A DNA stretch of 64,000 nucleotides from Streptomyces sp. TLI_146 (GCF_002846415.1 NZ_PJMX01000001.1:930001-994000); one strand, 5' to 3'; positions 1 through 8,051 are shown, numbered from the stretch's first letter. The notes: a model not told the origin generated them from the letters alone. A program made the numbers and translations.

Positions 1-694
1 CGTCCTTGACGGCGAACCTGAAGCCTTGGGTGGCGAGGATCGCGCGGAGGGTGACGTGCACCCCGGCGTAGTCATGGGCGGCCTTGTCCCAGTCGGGAAA
101 GACGGCGCCGTCGTGCACGCGTGCGTATCGCTCGACGAAGGCCGCCCATTCACCGGCTCCCGTGATCTCAAGGACTTCCGCCGCGGGGTCGGTGACCTGG
201 AGTTCCCAGGTGTGCCAGGGCCGTGGATGGAGGTTCGATCCCTGGTCCAGGTACATGCGCCACATACCCGGACCGTCGCGTTGCGCCGTGGAGGTGTACA
301 GACCGAAGTGGAACGGTTTCGTGCTGGGGGAAGCCGGTTCCCCGCGAGGGGTGGTGAACCGTGTGCGGGCCAGCGTGGGCTGCCTTGACGGCATCAGCTC
401 GTGGGGGCCGGTGCCGATCCAGTGCTGGCGCGTACGGTCCAAGGGGCCTCGTACGAGGCTCGGCTCGTCGCGTGAGAGGTGGCGCAACAGTACGCAGCTG
501 TCGGCCACCTCGTCCGCGTCGGCGGCTTCGACGACAGTTCGGCCCCCGGTCCGGGCGGCCGTCTCGGGCTCGGTCCACAGCGACATGACCGCGGTGAAAT
601 GGCGCAGCCCCACATCGGCGGGGGCGTCCGGATCCGTCGACGCGTCGAGGTCCGCCGCCCTGCGAGCCAGGATCCGGATCGGTGGGGGGTGCAC
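1..694 (-). CDS. Hypothetical protein, 3' end outside window
   Basis: A minus-strand reading frame stays open from a GTG at 694 to the left edge, giving about 231 residues with no stop in the window. The GTG is preceded by AAGGAG at a spacing of about seven bases, which decides the start. The translation is globular and acidic, with tryptophan-rich stretches such as HPRPWHTWELQV and GAGEWAAFVERY, and no signal peptide or membrane segment. I do not recognise the family. It lies 62 bp downstream of the secreted-protein gene on the same strand and could be co-transcribed with it. The coding frame is real: third-position GC is high, and the competing frames give Arg/Pro-rich nonsense. Confidence 0.72.
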   Translation of the reverse strand, partial: MHPPPIRILARRAADLDASTDPDAPADVGLRHFTAVMSLWTEPETAARTGGRTVVEAADADEVADSCVLLRHLSRDEPSLVRGPLDRTRQHWIGTGPHELMPSRQPTLARTRFTTPRGEPASPSTKPFHFGLYTSTAQRDGPGMWRMYLDQGSNLHPRPWHTWELQVTDPAAEVLEITGAGEWAAFVERYARVHDGAVFPDWDKAAHDYAGVHVTLRAILATQGFRFAVKD

Positions 695-756
695 GCCAGG
701 TCTCCTTCCCGGCGGCACCCCCCGTGCACATGTGGCCGCCTTCCGGTAGCGGCGGA

Positions 757-1275
757 TCAGCAGGAGATGGGGACTTCCAGGCCGAGGCCGTTGGCGGACC
801 TGGTGGGCGGCTGGTAGCCGGGCGGGAAGACGACCTTGAAGTACATCCAGCCGCGGTAGTTGCCGGGGCTGCACCGGACGGCCGCGTTGTTCTGCGCCGC
901 ACGGGTGTTCCTCTGAGTGCGCAGCGCCGACTGGTTGACGAGCTGTCCGTTCTTGTACAGGGCCGCCCGTGTGGTGATCTCCGGAACCGGCGCCGAGCAC
1001 GAGACGGTGACCACGACGTTGACCGTGCCGGGTACGTGAGTGGAGTTGTGCGGACGCTGCACCTGCCCCTCACACCGGATGACGGCGGCCGCGTCCGCGT
1101 CGGACCCGCTTCTGCCGGCGTCGACGGCTCCCGCGGCGGGGGCCTTTCCCACGGGGACGGTAGTCGGCGCGGACGGATCCCCCGCCGTGGGCCCCGCGGC
1201 GGCGAGAGACGTCCCGGCGAGGAGCCCGACCATCGCCATCGACGCGGCCGCAGCCGACATCCTCCGCTTACGCAT
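757..1275 (-). CDS. Small secreted protein of unknown function
   Basis: A 172-aa protein. It starts at ATG 1275 because AAGGAG lies four bases upstream; an in-frame start further up would add an Arg-rich tail. The N-terminus (RKRR, then a hydrophobic stretch ending near LAAAGP) is a classical Sec signal peptide. The mature part is about 140 residues with four or five cysteines (RCEG, SCSAP, RCSPGN, terminal ISC), likely forming disulfides. It is rich in beta-type sequence, with a YFKVVFPPGYQPP motif. No catalytic motif is visible, and exported function is inferred only from the signal peptide. The gene is separated by 193 bp from the upstream serine hydrolase on the same strand. Confidence 0.8.
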   Translation of the reverse strand: MRKRRMSAAAASMAMVGLLAGTSLAAAGPTAGDPSAPTTVPVGKAPAAGAVDAGRSGSDADAAAVIRCEGQVQRPHNSTHVPGTVNVVVTVSCSAPVPEITTRAALYKNGQLVNQSALRTQRNTRAAQNNAAVRCSPGNYRGWMYFKVVFPPGYQPPTRSANGLGLEVPISC

Positions 1276-1468
1276 GTATCTCCTTGAGGGAAGAACAGTG
1301 CGACGCGCGGCCCGGCATCCGAGAACCGCACCGGCCTCGCGTGAACGCACGGCAGCCTACCCAACGTATCCAATGCGCTACACAGAGTGGCACAACAGGT
1401 CACCCCTGCGCGCTACAGCCGACTCCTCACGACGGCGTAGCGTGATGGCCGCTGAGGTGGATCGGCTG

Positions 1469-2674
1469 TCACTTCGCACACAGGGCCGTGTCGACGAACC
1501 GCTGGACGTTGTCGGTCTCCTTTCCGTTGGGCGGGCTGAGGGCGGTGACGGCGGCGCTGGCGGCGCGGCCGCCGTCGGTGACGGCCGCGATCGTGGAGTA
1601 GCCGGGGATGCCGCCCCTGTGGCCCCAGCTCAGCCCGCCGCAGCTCAGCGGCGTGCTCACCAGCCCGAGGCCGAACCGGATGCCGGAGCCCGGCTCGAAG
1701 TCGTCGGGGACCGCGACGGTGGTACGCATCTGGGCCAGCTGAGCGGGCTTGAGGAGCTCCTCGCCGCCGATCAGGGCGGAGAAGAAGCGGTTCAGGTCGC
1801 TGGGGGTGGAGATCATCTGCCCGGCGGCCCAGCCCCAGGAGGGATCCAGCTCCGTGACGTCGTCCAGCGGCGCTCCGGGTTTCGCCGCGTGGTACCCCTT
1901 GGGGTGTGCTTCTCGGATCCGCTCATCGCCCACACCGGGGAAGTAGGTGTGCCGCAGCCCGAGCCGGTCGATGACCCGCTCGGTGATCTCCTCGGCGACC
2001 GGGCGCCCGGTGACCTTCTCGACGAGGAGGCCGGCCAGGACGTAGTTGGTGTTGCTGTAGGACCAGCCGGTGCCGGGGTCGAAGAGCGCCTTGTGGGCCA
2101 GCGCCATGTCGAGCAGCGTGCGGGGCTGGTAGTAGGTGTGGCGGCCCTTGCCGTAGAGGTCGTCGTCGGCCATGAACTCGGTGTAGTCGGGCAGTCCGCT
2201 GGTGTGCTGGAGCAGCTGGCGCACGGTGATGTCACGCCCGTCGATGCCGTCGCCGCGCACCAGGTTGGGCAGATACTCCTCGATGGGGGTGTCCAGCGCG
2301 ACCCTGCCCTCGCCGACGAGCTGGAGGACGACCGTGGCGGTGAACGTCTTGGTGTTGCTCCCCACCCTGACCTGCCCGTCGACCGGCACCTTCGCCCCGG
2401 TCCTCACGTCCCCGACACCGGCGGTGTAGTTACGGGTGCGCCCGTCGCGGTCGACGGTGGCGGCCAGGGCGGCGGGGTACTGGTCCTCGGCCACCAGTCG
2501 CTCCAACCCCTTGCGTACGACATCGCGGGAGGTGTGGGACCCCGCCGCCGCGGGTAGCGTGCTGACTGCGGTCAGTGCGGCGGCGACCACGGCCACCACT
2601 GCGGCTGCCCGCCCCGGCCTGCGCGGAGATGTGATGTGAACACGCCGACAGGGCTTCTGAGAATGGTCGGACAT
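1469..2674 (-). CDS. Secreted serine hydrolase, class C beta-lactamase / DD-peptidase family
   Basis: A 401-aa exported protein. The start at ATG 2674 is set by AGGGAG seven bases upstream. A basic N-terminus and a hydrophobic stretch ending in PAAAGS form a signal peptide. The three active-site motifs of the penicillin-binding/beta-lactamase class C fold are present: SNTK (S-x-x-K) in VGSNTKTF, YSN in WSYSNTNYV, and HRG (the KTG equivalent) in SWGHRGGIPG. The family acts on D-Ala-D-Ala peptides or small esters outside the membrane; the substrate here is unknown. A paralogue lies at 35788-37134 and shares the AQLAQMRTTV stretch. The gene is divergent from a Ser/Thr kinase gene across a 239-bp gap holding an inverted repeat. 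Confidence 0.88.
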   Translation of the reverse strand: MSDHSQKPCRRVHITSPRRPGRAAAVVAVVAAALTAVSTLPAAAGSHTSRDVVRKGLERLVAEDQYPAALAATVDRDGRTRNYTAGVGDVRTGAKVPVDGQVRVGSNTKTFTATVVLQLVGEGRVALDTPIEEYLPNLVRGDGIDGRDITVRQLLQHTSGLPDYTEFMADDDLYGKGRHTYYQPRTLLDMALAHKALFDPGTGWSYSNTNYVLAGLLVEKVTGRPVAEEITERVIDRLGLRHTYFPGVGDERIREAHPKGYHAAKPGAPLDDVTELDPSWGWAAGQMISTPSDLNRFFSALIGGEELLKPAQLAQMRTTVAVPDDFEPGSGIRFGLGLVSTPLSCGGLSWGHRGGIPGYSTIAAVTDGGRAASAAVTALSPPNGKETDNVQRFVDTALCAK

Positions 2675-2778
2675 GGGTGAACTCCCTTGTGCGGCTTGCT
2701 GGTTGCATTGGATGACCGGACGCGTCCAGCCTGCGCGACCAAGATCCACTGAACCAACCGGGCAGCAGGACCATGCGA

Positions 2779-2799
2779 TGTAGGGACAACCCCCCTACA
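2779..2799. promoter_or_regulatory. Inverted repeat in divergent intergenic region (candidate operator)
   Basis: TGTAGGG and CCCTACA form perfect 7-bp arms separated by seven bases. The repeat sits 105 bp upstream of the serine hydrolase start and 115 bp upstream of the kinase start. It resembles the TAGGG-type dyads bound by some NarL/LiaR-type response regulators, but the binding protein is unknown. Confidence 0.4.
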
Positions 2800-2913
2800 G
2801 CCCCCGCACCCCACCAGACCCCCTGTGGCCAAATCGCAACATTGCGTCGTTAGGGTGGCGGAAGCAGGGCAGAACGGCCGGGAGATCCGGGGCTGGGACG
2901 AGGAGTGCGGGCA

Positions 2914-4524
2914 GTGTGGGACGGTGCGGCGGCCGATGGGCCCGGACGGCTGATCGCGGGGCGCTACCGGCTCCTGGAGCAGATCGGCCGCGGCGGTATG
3001 GGCACCGTGTGGCGGGTCGAGGACGAGCTGCTCGGCCGCCACGTCGCACTGAAGAAGGTGCACTTCCCACCGCACCTGGGCGAGGACGAGCGCGCCACGC
3101 TGCATGAGCGCACCCGCCGCGAGGCGCGCAGCGCGGCCCGGATCACGCATCCCAGCGTCGTAGTGGTGCACGACGTCGTGGAGGATGCCGGGCTGCCGTG
3201 CGTCGTCATGGAGTACGTGCCGTCCCGCACGCTCGGTGACGTACTGAAGAACGATGGTCCGGTGGATCCCGGGGAGGCCGCCCGGATCGGCCGGGCCATG
3301 ATCGCCGCCCTGCGGGCCGCGCACGCCGCCGGGGTCCTGCACCGCGACGTCAAACCCGCCAATGTGCTGCTCGGGCCCGACGGACGGGTGGTCCTGACGG
3401 ACTTCGGCATCGCGATCGCCTCCGGCACGTCCACGCTCACGCGCACCGGCGAGCTGGTCGGCTCCATCGACTACTGCGCCCCGGAGCGGGTCAAGGGCGC
3501 GCCGCCCGGCCCGGCCGGGGACCTGTGGGCGCTGGGCGCCACGCTCTACCAGGCGGTCGAGGGGCGGCCCCCGTTCCGTCGGAGCACGCCGATAGAGACG
3601 GCGTACGCGATCGTCGCCGACCCGCTGGAGCCGCCGCGTCACGGCGGTCCGCTGACCCCGCTGATCATGCAGTTGCTGGCCAAGGAGCCCGAGGACCGCC
3701 CGACGGCCGAGGCCGTCCAGGCACGGCTCCGGGATTCGGCGCGGCCGCACACTCCGGCGCCCGCTCCTGCGGGCCGCGCGGTCCGGACGGAGTCCGCCGC
3801 CCCAGGGCCCGACCGCCCGGGCACGGCGGCGACGGCACTCCTCTCCCCCGATGCGGGAGAGTCCCCTTATGCGAGAGAGGACACCTCCGCCCGTGGCCGC
3901 ACCGGCCGCCGGACGGCCGCCTGGGCGGCGGTCGCGGCGATCCTGGCCGCGGCGGCGCTCGGCGGCACCTACCTGGCCCTGCACGATACGGGCCGCACCG
4001 CCGCGAGCGGCGCACCTACTCCGAGCACCTCCGCCTCTCGGACCCCTGGGCCCTCGTCGGCGCCGAAGGGCTACCGGCTGGTCGAGGAGAAGGCGTTCGG
4101 CCTCGCCTTCCCGGTTCCCGACGGCTGGACCCGCAAGAAGCTCGACGACGACGCCGAGGGGGTCGCGTACATCGACCCGACCGGGATGGCGAGCCTGCGG
4201 ATCGCCGCGCTCGACTTCGCGAGCACCGACCCCCTCCAGCGCTGGAAGGACGACGAGGCACGGTCCATCAAGCAGGGCAAACTGCCCGGCTACCGTCAGC
4301 TGCGGATGCAGAACACCACCTACCAGCAGCGTCCGGCGGCGATCTGGGAGTTCTCCTGGCAGGGCCGGGCACGCCAGTGGCGCGCGGTGGACCTCGGGTT
4401 CGGGAACCCGGGCGGCACGGAGTACGCGATCTACCTCTCGGCACCGGCTGCCGACTGGGACCGGTACAAGCCGGTCTTCGACCACGTACGCGACGGCTTC
4501 CGCCTGCCCGGCCAGGCGCGGTAA
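2914..4524 (+). CDS. Membrane-anchored Hanks-type Ser/Thr protein kinase
   Basis: A 536-aa protein. The start at GTG 2914 is preferred over the in-frame GTG at 2905, because AGGAG at 2901-2905 gives it an 8-base spacing. The kinase domain covers residues 13-275: glycine loop GRGGMG (25-30), lysine 47 in VALKK, HRDVKPAN (catalytic HRD 143-145), DFG 163-165, and an APE-like CAPERVKG. A Pro/Ala-rich linker follows, then one membrane segment near 335-356, a Ser/Thr/Pro stalk, and an external C-terminal domain (about 390-536, starting GYRLVEEKAFG) with no PASTA repeat. The external domain is presumably a sensor, and its ligand is unknown. The gene converges with a methyltransferase gene, with a palindromic terminator between them. 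Confidence 0.93.
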   Translation: MWDGAAADGPGRLIAGRYRLLEQIGRGGMGTVWRVEDELLGRHVALKKVHFPPHLGEDERATLHERTRREARSAARITHPSVVVVHDVVEDAGLPCVVMEYVPSRTLGDVLKNDGPVDPGEAARIGRAMIAALRAAHAAGVLHRDVKPANVLLGPDGRVVLTDFGIAIASGTSTLTRTGELVGSIDYCAPERVKGAPPGPAGDLWALGATLYQAVEGRPPFRRSTPIETAYAIVADPLEPPRHGGPLTPLIMQLLAKEPEDRPTAEAVQARLRDSARPHTPAPAPAGRAVRTESAAPGPDRPGTAATALLSPDAGESPYAREDTSARGRTGRRTAAWAAVAAILAAAALGGTYLALHDTGRTAASGAPTPSTSASRTPGPSSAPKGYRLVEEKAFGLAFPVPDGWTRKKLDDDAEGVAYIDPTGMASLRIAALDFASTDPLQRWKDDEARSIKQGKLPGYRQLRMQNTTYQQRPAAIWEFSWQGRARQWRAVDLGFGNPGGTEYAIYLSAPAADWDRYKPVFDHVRDGFRLPGQAR

Positions 4525-4572
4525 CGGGCAGCGGGTGCGCCGAGCCGTGCCGCCTCGCTGGTCAGCGCTCCA

Positions 4573-4590
4573 GGCCCGGCCGGCCGGGCC
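4573..4590. terminator. Palindromic terminator between convergent genes
   Basis: GGCCCGGCCGGCCGGGCC is a perfect 18-base palindrome in the 68-bp gap between the convergent kinase and methyltransferase genes. It would fold into a very GC-rich hairpin in either transcript. There is no U-tract, as is usual in Streptomyces. Confidence 0.55.
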
Positions 4591-4592
4591 GG

Positions 4593-5336
4593 TCAGGCAC
4601 GGCAGCGCAGCATCGCCAGCGGCGGGTGCGCCAGCAGGTCCGCCCAGAAGTCCTCGCCGAACTCTCGGATGCCGGCTTCGGACACCGCCAGCGGAACCCA
4701 CTCGATCTCACTGAACCCGGTCGCCCGCAGACACTCCTCGTAGACCTCGCGGCGCGGGGCACTGCTGACGATACTGATCGGCTGCGGGTCGAGGAGAGCC
4801 GTGACCCGCACCCGCGTACCCGTCTCGATCTCCTCCCCGGTCGGCTCGCAGAGGAACCCGTACTTGTCCAGGGACGGACAGTCGAACCGGTAGTCGGGGT
4901 TCTGGGCGAGCACGAAGAACTCCCCACCCGGCGCCAGGTTACGGTGGATCTTGCGGCACATCTGCTCCATCGCCGCGATGTCCTCGGCGTAGTTGAGGCA
5001 CTGCACCCCCAGCGCGACGTCGAAGTGCCGGTCGAGAGAGCGCAGTTCGGCTACGTCCCCGACCTCGTAGCGCACACCCAGCGGGTCACGCTGCTCGATC
5101 TCCCGCGCGGCGGCGATCATCTCGACGGAGATGTCGACCCCGAAGACATCCGCGGCGCCGCGCCGCTTGAACTCCCTGCTGTAGAAACCGGTGCCGCACG
5201 CCAGGTCGAGAACCGACTTGCCACTCACGTCCCCGACCAGACTCAGGAAGCTCGGCACCTCCCCGAAACGCATCAACGGCAGGGACTTGAACCCCTCGAA
5301 CGCCTCGCCGATCTGGTCATACTGCTGCACGCTCAT
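4593..5336 (-). CDS. Class I SAM-dependent methyltransferase
   Basis: A 247-aa protein. It starts at ATG 5336 behind GAGGGGAC; the longer open frame upstream lacks coding character. The Rossmann methyltransferase motif I is LDLACGTGFYS, with an acidic residue ending strand 2 (FGVDIS), the motif II region around FDVALGVQCLNY, and a post-I GGEFFVLA. The start MSVQQYDQIGEAFEGFK and the overall layout match the ubiquinone/menaquinone-type or toxoflavin/ToxA-like methyltransferases common in Streptomyces. The methyl acceptor cannot be told from sequence, and the gene stands alone. It is likely cytoplasmic. Confidence 0.88.
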   Translation of the reverse strand: MSVQQYDQIGEAFEGFKSLPLMRFGEVPSFLSLVGDVSGKSVLDLACGTGFYSREFKRRGAADVFGVDISVEMIAAAREIEQRDPLGVRYEVGDVAELRSLDRHFDVALGVQCLNYAEDIAAMEQMCRKIHRNLAPGGEFFVLAQNPDYRFDCPSLDKYGFLCEPTGEEIETGTRVRVTALLDPQPISIVSSAPRREVYEECLRATGFSEIEWVPLAVSEAGIREFGEDFWADLLAHPPLAMLRCRA

Positions 5337-5731
5337 GTGCCGTCCCCTCGTGTGCTTCATCCTGTACGCGGCCACGACAGCGCTGCGGACCAGAAGGCCC
5401 GCCGGATCGCGGCTGTGGCAGGAAGTCTCCTCCGCGCCTGACCGACCGCCGTACTGGCAGATGACACAAAGAAGTTGACCGATGGCCCTCGTATCACCCA
5501 ACCATGCGGTCCGGACGCGGGAGTTGCACCGCCACCGCCATCTGGGCTGACGCCGTCGCACGACCGGGACCGTGTGGTCGAGGGGCAGGGTGAAGGCAGG
5601 GGTCTTCGTGCCGGACCACGTCGATGGTGTGTACCAGCCGCGTACGAGCCGTCCGCCCTGGCCGCGAAGGGCACCCTTGATCATCACAGCAACTCCGCGG
5701 GCAGGCTGCACACCCCCGTGCGCCGCCGCGC
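5337..5731. other. Intergenic region without a convincing gene
   Basis: These 395 bp lie between the methyltransferase start and the stop of the MerR-peroxiredoxin gene, both on the minus strand. Open frames here have poor third-position GC. One minus-strand frame around 5530-5700 contains a DHTVPVV-like stretch that could be the worn end of an exonuclease/phosphatase-type gene, but it is too short to call. The region must hold the methyltransferase promoter, but no clear -35/-10 pair was seen. Confidence 0.5.
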
Positions 5732-6688
5732 CTACCGGGGGTTGTCCCGGAGCCAGTTCAGGACCTGCCCGGCGTGCTCGTTCGGCGGGAAGATCGGATA
5801 GAAGACGTGCTCGATCACCCCGTCCCGGACGATCAGGGTCAGCCGCTTGTAGAGCGTCAGCCTGTTGGTCCGGAACGTGGGCAGACCGAGTTCCTGTGCG
5901 AGGCTGCGCGCCGGGTCGGAGAGCATCTCGAACGGCAGGTGGAGCCGCTCGACGACCTCACGCTGGTAGTCGGTGTCCTGGCTCGACAGGCCGAACACGC
6001 CGTCCGCACCGGCGGCGAGCAGGTCCTGATAGTGGTCGCGGAAGCCGCAGGCCTCGGGGGTGCAGCCGCGCGCCCCGGGTATCGAGTTCCAGCCGTCGGG
6101 CAGGTCGGTGTCCGGGCGGCCGGTGAGCGGGTACACGTATATCACCGTGCGGCCCGTGCCAAGCGCCCCGAGGCGGATCGGCTTGCCCCCGGTGCCCGGA
6201 AGCTCCAGGTGCGGCACCTTCATACCGGGCAGATGCGCGGCCGCGCCGTCGTCCTCGGGGACGGGCAGGCCGGCCGGCAGACTCATGTGATCAGTCATCA
6301 GATCCTCTCCTTCGTTGACCGGTGGGACAGCGAGATGGCGATGGGCGGCCTCGTGCAGGTGCGCGACCAGTACGGCCCGGCGCGCGCTGAGTCCCTCGAT
6401 GCGCTGGGTGAGGTCGTCGATCGCGTCCCGGTACCCCGCCAGCGAGGACGGGCAGTCGTCGGCGTGCCGATGGCCGGCCGCGAGGCAGTCCAGGAACGGC
6501 CGGGTGCGCTCGACCGGGATTCCCAGCCCGGCCAGCGCCCGGATCTCCTGGGTGATCCGTACGTCGTGCTCGTCGTAGTCCCGGTAGCCGTTGGCGAGTC
6601 GCACGGGCACGAGCAACCCCAGCGATTCGTAGTAGCGCACCGCTTTGGTCGTCACGCCCGCCCGCCGGGCCAATTCGCCGATCTGCAT
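5732..6688 (-). CDS. MerR-family regulator fused to an atypical 2-Cys/BCP-type peroxiredoxin
   Basis: A single 318-aa frame joins two proteins. Residues 1-75 are the MerR winged-helix domain (MQIGELARRAGVTTKAVRYY), followed by a coiled coil to about residue 118 containing a DDCPSS cysteine. From residue 131 on there is a peroxiredoxin with the catalytic signature GCTPEACGFRDHY, in which Cys209 is the likely peroxidatic and Cys214 the resolving cysteine (C-x4-C). The junction encodes its own ribosome site, AAGGAG eight bases upstream of ATG 6298, so the peroxiredoxin may also be made alone. A MerR-type dyad lies just upstream of the gene. The natural inference is a peroxide or thiol sensor controlling, and joined to, its own peroxidase. 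It could also be a recent fusion of two coupled genes. Confidence 0.88.
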   Translation of the reverse strand: MQIGELARRAGVTTKAVRYYESLGLLVPVRLANGYRDYDEHDVRITQEIRALAGLGIPVERTRPFLDCLAAGHRHADDCPSSLAGYRDAIDDLTQRIEGLSARRAVLVAHLHEAAHRHLAVPPVNEGEDLMTDHMSLPAGLPVPEDDGAAAHLPGMKVPHLELPGTGGKPIRLGALGTGRTVIYVYPLTGRPDTDLPDGWNSIPGARGCTPEACGFRDHYQDLLAAGADGVFGLSSQDTDYQREVVERLHLPFEMLSDPARSLAQELGLPTFRTNRLTLYKRLTLIVRDGVIEHVFYPIFPPNEHAGQVLNWLRDNPR

Positions 6689-6714
6689 GTCCCTCACCCC
6701 CGAAAGAACGCTAA

Positions 6715-6736
6715 ACCTTACCCTCGGGGGCAAGGT
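6715..6736 (-). promoter_or_regulatory. MerR-type promoter/operator of the MerR-peroxiredoxin gene
   Basis: ACCTTACCC and GGGGCAAGGT form an almost perfect dyad. Read on the minus strand it is flanked by TTGACC as a -35 box, with TTAGCG as a -10 about 19 bases away. The overlong 19-base spacer filled by a dyad is the hallmark of MerR-activated promoters. It ends 26 bp upstream of the ATG at 6688, so the gene is probably autoregulated. Confidence 0.65.
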
Positions 6737-6800
6737 CAAGCCGGGATGAGGAGGATGGACGGCCCGGCACGAGCGTGCGATCCTCCCGACGCCGTCCGGT

Positions 6801-7493
6801 TCAGCCCTCCACTCCCGTGGAGGTGTGCGCGGCCCCGACGGGCTTGGACTCCGGGGATCCGCGCTGGCGCAGGTATACGGAGAGGATGGCCATGGCTGCC
6901 ACGGCAAGCAGTTCGGACTGCCAGTTCTGCAGGGAGCGGTTCCAGAAGTCGGCGGATGCCAGGTAGGCGCCCCAGGAGACGGGCGGCTGGAGTTGACGCA
7001 GTTGCTGTTCGTTGTAGGCCGCCGTACCGGCGATGGACTGTGCGAGCCAGGACAGGAGGAACAGCAGGGCCATCACGCTCCCCAGGGAGCGCGAATAGAG
7101 TCTCTGCCGCCAGTCCTTGGTGCGGGCCCAGCGGGGTGAGTCGGCTTCGGCGTGGTCGCCGACGCGCTGTTCCCGGTCGCTTTCCGGACCTGCCTTGTGG
7201 AGTTTCTTGGACTCGGGGGAGCCGCGCTGAAGGAGCCAGACGGTGCCGAAGATGTAGAGGAAGAACTGCAGGAACTCCGACTGCCAGTTCTCGGTGACGT
7301 CGACGGCGAAGTCCGAGGACATCAGGTACTCGCCGAGGGTCAGCTGCTGCAGCCCGTCGGTGGCGAGCTCTTCGTTGAAGCCCGCATGCCCGGCGAATGC
7401 CTGGCCTGCCAGAACGAGCAGGAACGCGCCCCCGAACGCGAGGGTCAGGCTGTTGTCCCGCCAGAAACCGCCCCTGCGGCGCCCGCCGTTCAC
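6801..7493 (-). CDS. DUF6766 family membrane protein
   Basis: A 230-aa integral membrane protein that starts at GTG 7493, overlapping the stop of the small upstream gene by GTGA. Four hydrophobic segments are visible in two pairs. The halves are an internal duplication: NWQSEFLQFFLYIF..LLQRGSPESK in the first and NWQSELLAVAAMAI..YLRQRGSPESK in the second. This repeat and the QRGSPESK tail motif are what I recall for the DUF6766 family, whose function is unknown. The loop between the halves is charged and cytoplasmic by the positive-inside rule. It is the third gene of a three-gene operon with a lipoprotein gene and a 27-aa membrane peptide gene. Confidence 0.85.
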   Translation of the reverse strand: MNGGRRRGGFWRDNSLTLAFGGAFLLVLAGQAFAGHAGFNEELATDGLQQLTLGEYLMSSDFAVDVTENWQSEFLQFFLYIFGTVWLLQRGSPESKKLHKAGPESDREQRVGDHAEADSPRWARTKDWRQRLYSRSLGSVMALLFLLSWLAQSIAGTAAYNEQQLRQLQPPVSWGAYLASADFWNRSLQNWQSELLAVAAMAILSVYLRQRGSPESKPVGAAHTSTGVEG

Positions 7494-7573
7494 CGGTACA
7501 ACGCTCCGATCGTGATGAAGTAGGCCAGCCCGCCCACGATCGTCAGCAGGCAGGCAATGAACAGCAAGCGCAC
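7490..7573 (-). CDS. 27-residue hydrophobic membrane peptide
   Basis: A GTG at 7573 opens a 27-codon frame ending in TGA at 7490. The product (MRLLFIACLLTIVGGLAYF, then ITIGALYR) is one membrane-spanning helix with a basic end. The start lies four bases after the lipoprotein stop, with AAAGGCGG as a plausible ribosome site. Its stop overlaps the next start as GTGA, so the gap between neighbours is exactly filled by a coupled frame. This arrangement is strong circumstantial evidence for translation. I do not know a matching family; a small subunit of the DUF6766 complex is an inference. Confidence 0.6.
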   Translation of the reverse strand: MRLLFIACLLTIVGGLAYFITIGALYR

Positions 7574-7577
7574 GTCG

Positions 7578-8051
7578 TCAGCCGCCTTTCAGCGAGCAGC
7601 GGTAGGGTTTGTCGCCCTGTGGGACACAGCCCGCGGTGACCACCTTCCAACCATCCTTGAACTGCGACAGGAACAGCGTGTCCTTCCGCAGACGCAGCAG
7701 GGCCTGGCGTCCGTAGACCTGCGTGCCGTACACCTCACCGGCCGCCGCCAGGTCCTGCCCGCGCAGCGCGGAGCCGCACGGCTGGTGCTCGTCCTCTTCG
7801 AGCTGCTGCCGGGTCCGCGGCGCCAGCAGGGCGCAGGCCCGTGGGTAGTCGGCGGCGCCGAGGGCCTGCTCGAAGGCTCGCCCGGCCTGCCGTGCGCCTT
7901 CGAGCCGGGCCGCCGGTGCACCGCACCCGCACAGCACCATCGCGACGGCTCCCGCCACCATCACCGCCGACCCACGGTGCCGCGCGCCGCGCCGGACCCG
8001 GTTTCCGACGACGGTCGGTTGGTCCCCACGCAGCAGCACGATCGCGTCCAT
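7578..8051 (-). CDS. Putative lipoprotein
   Basis: A 157-aa protein starting at ATG 8051 with GGAGGAG six bases upstream. The N-terminal hydrophobic stretch VMVAGAVAMVLCGCGAP carries a lipobox-like LCGC, so the protein is probably processed at a cysteine and anchored outside the membrane. The mature domain (AFEQALGAADYPRACALLAP and KDGWKVVTAGC) has the look of the NTF2-like or DUF4878-type folds often found in Streptomyces lipoproteins; this is a resemblance, not a match. It heads the operon with the 27-aa peptide and the DUF6766 protein. Confidence 0.75.
   Translation of the reverse strand: MDAIVLLRGDQPTVVGNRVRRGARHRGSAVMVAGAVAMVLCGCGAPAARLEGARQAGRAFEQALGAADYPRACALLAPRTRQQLEEDEHQPCGSALRGQDLAAAGEVYGTQVYGRQALLRLRKDTLFLSQFKDGWKVVTAGCVPQGDKPYRCSLKGG

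Noticed and set aside
2572..4701. Open frame of about 700 codons antisense to the Ser/Thr kinase gene
   Set aside because: Arg/Gly/Asp-rich translation without any family motif. The plus strand has complete kinase motifs and a ribosome site, so this is a high-GC antisense shadow.
5530..5711. Possible exonuclease/phosphatase-type remnant (DHTVPVV) on the minus strand
   Set aside because: Too short, poor third-position GC and no other family motif; it cannot be separated from chance.
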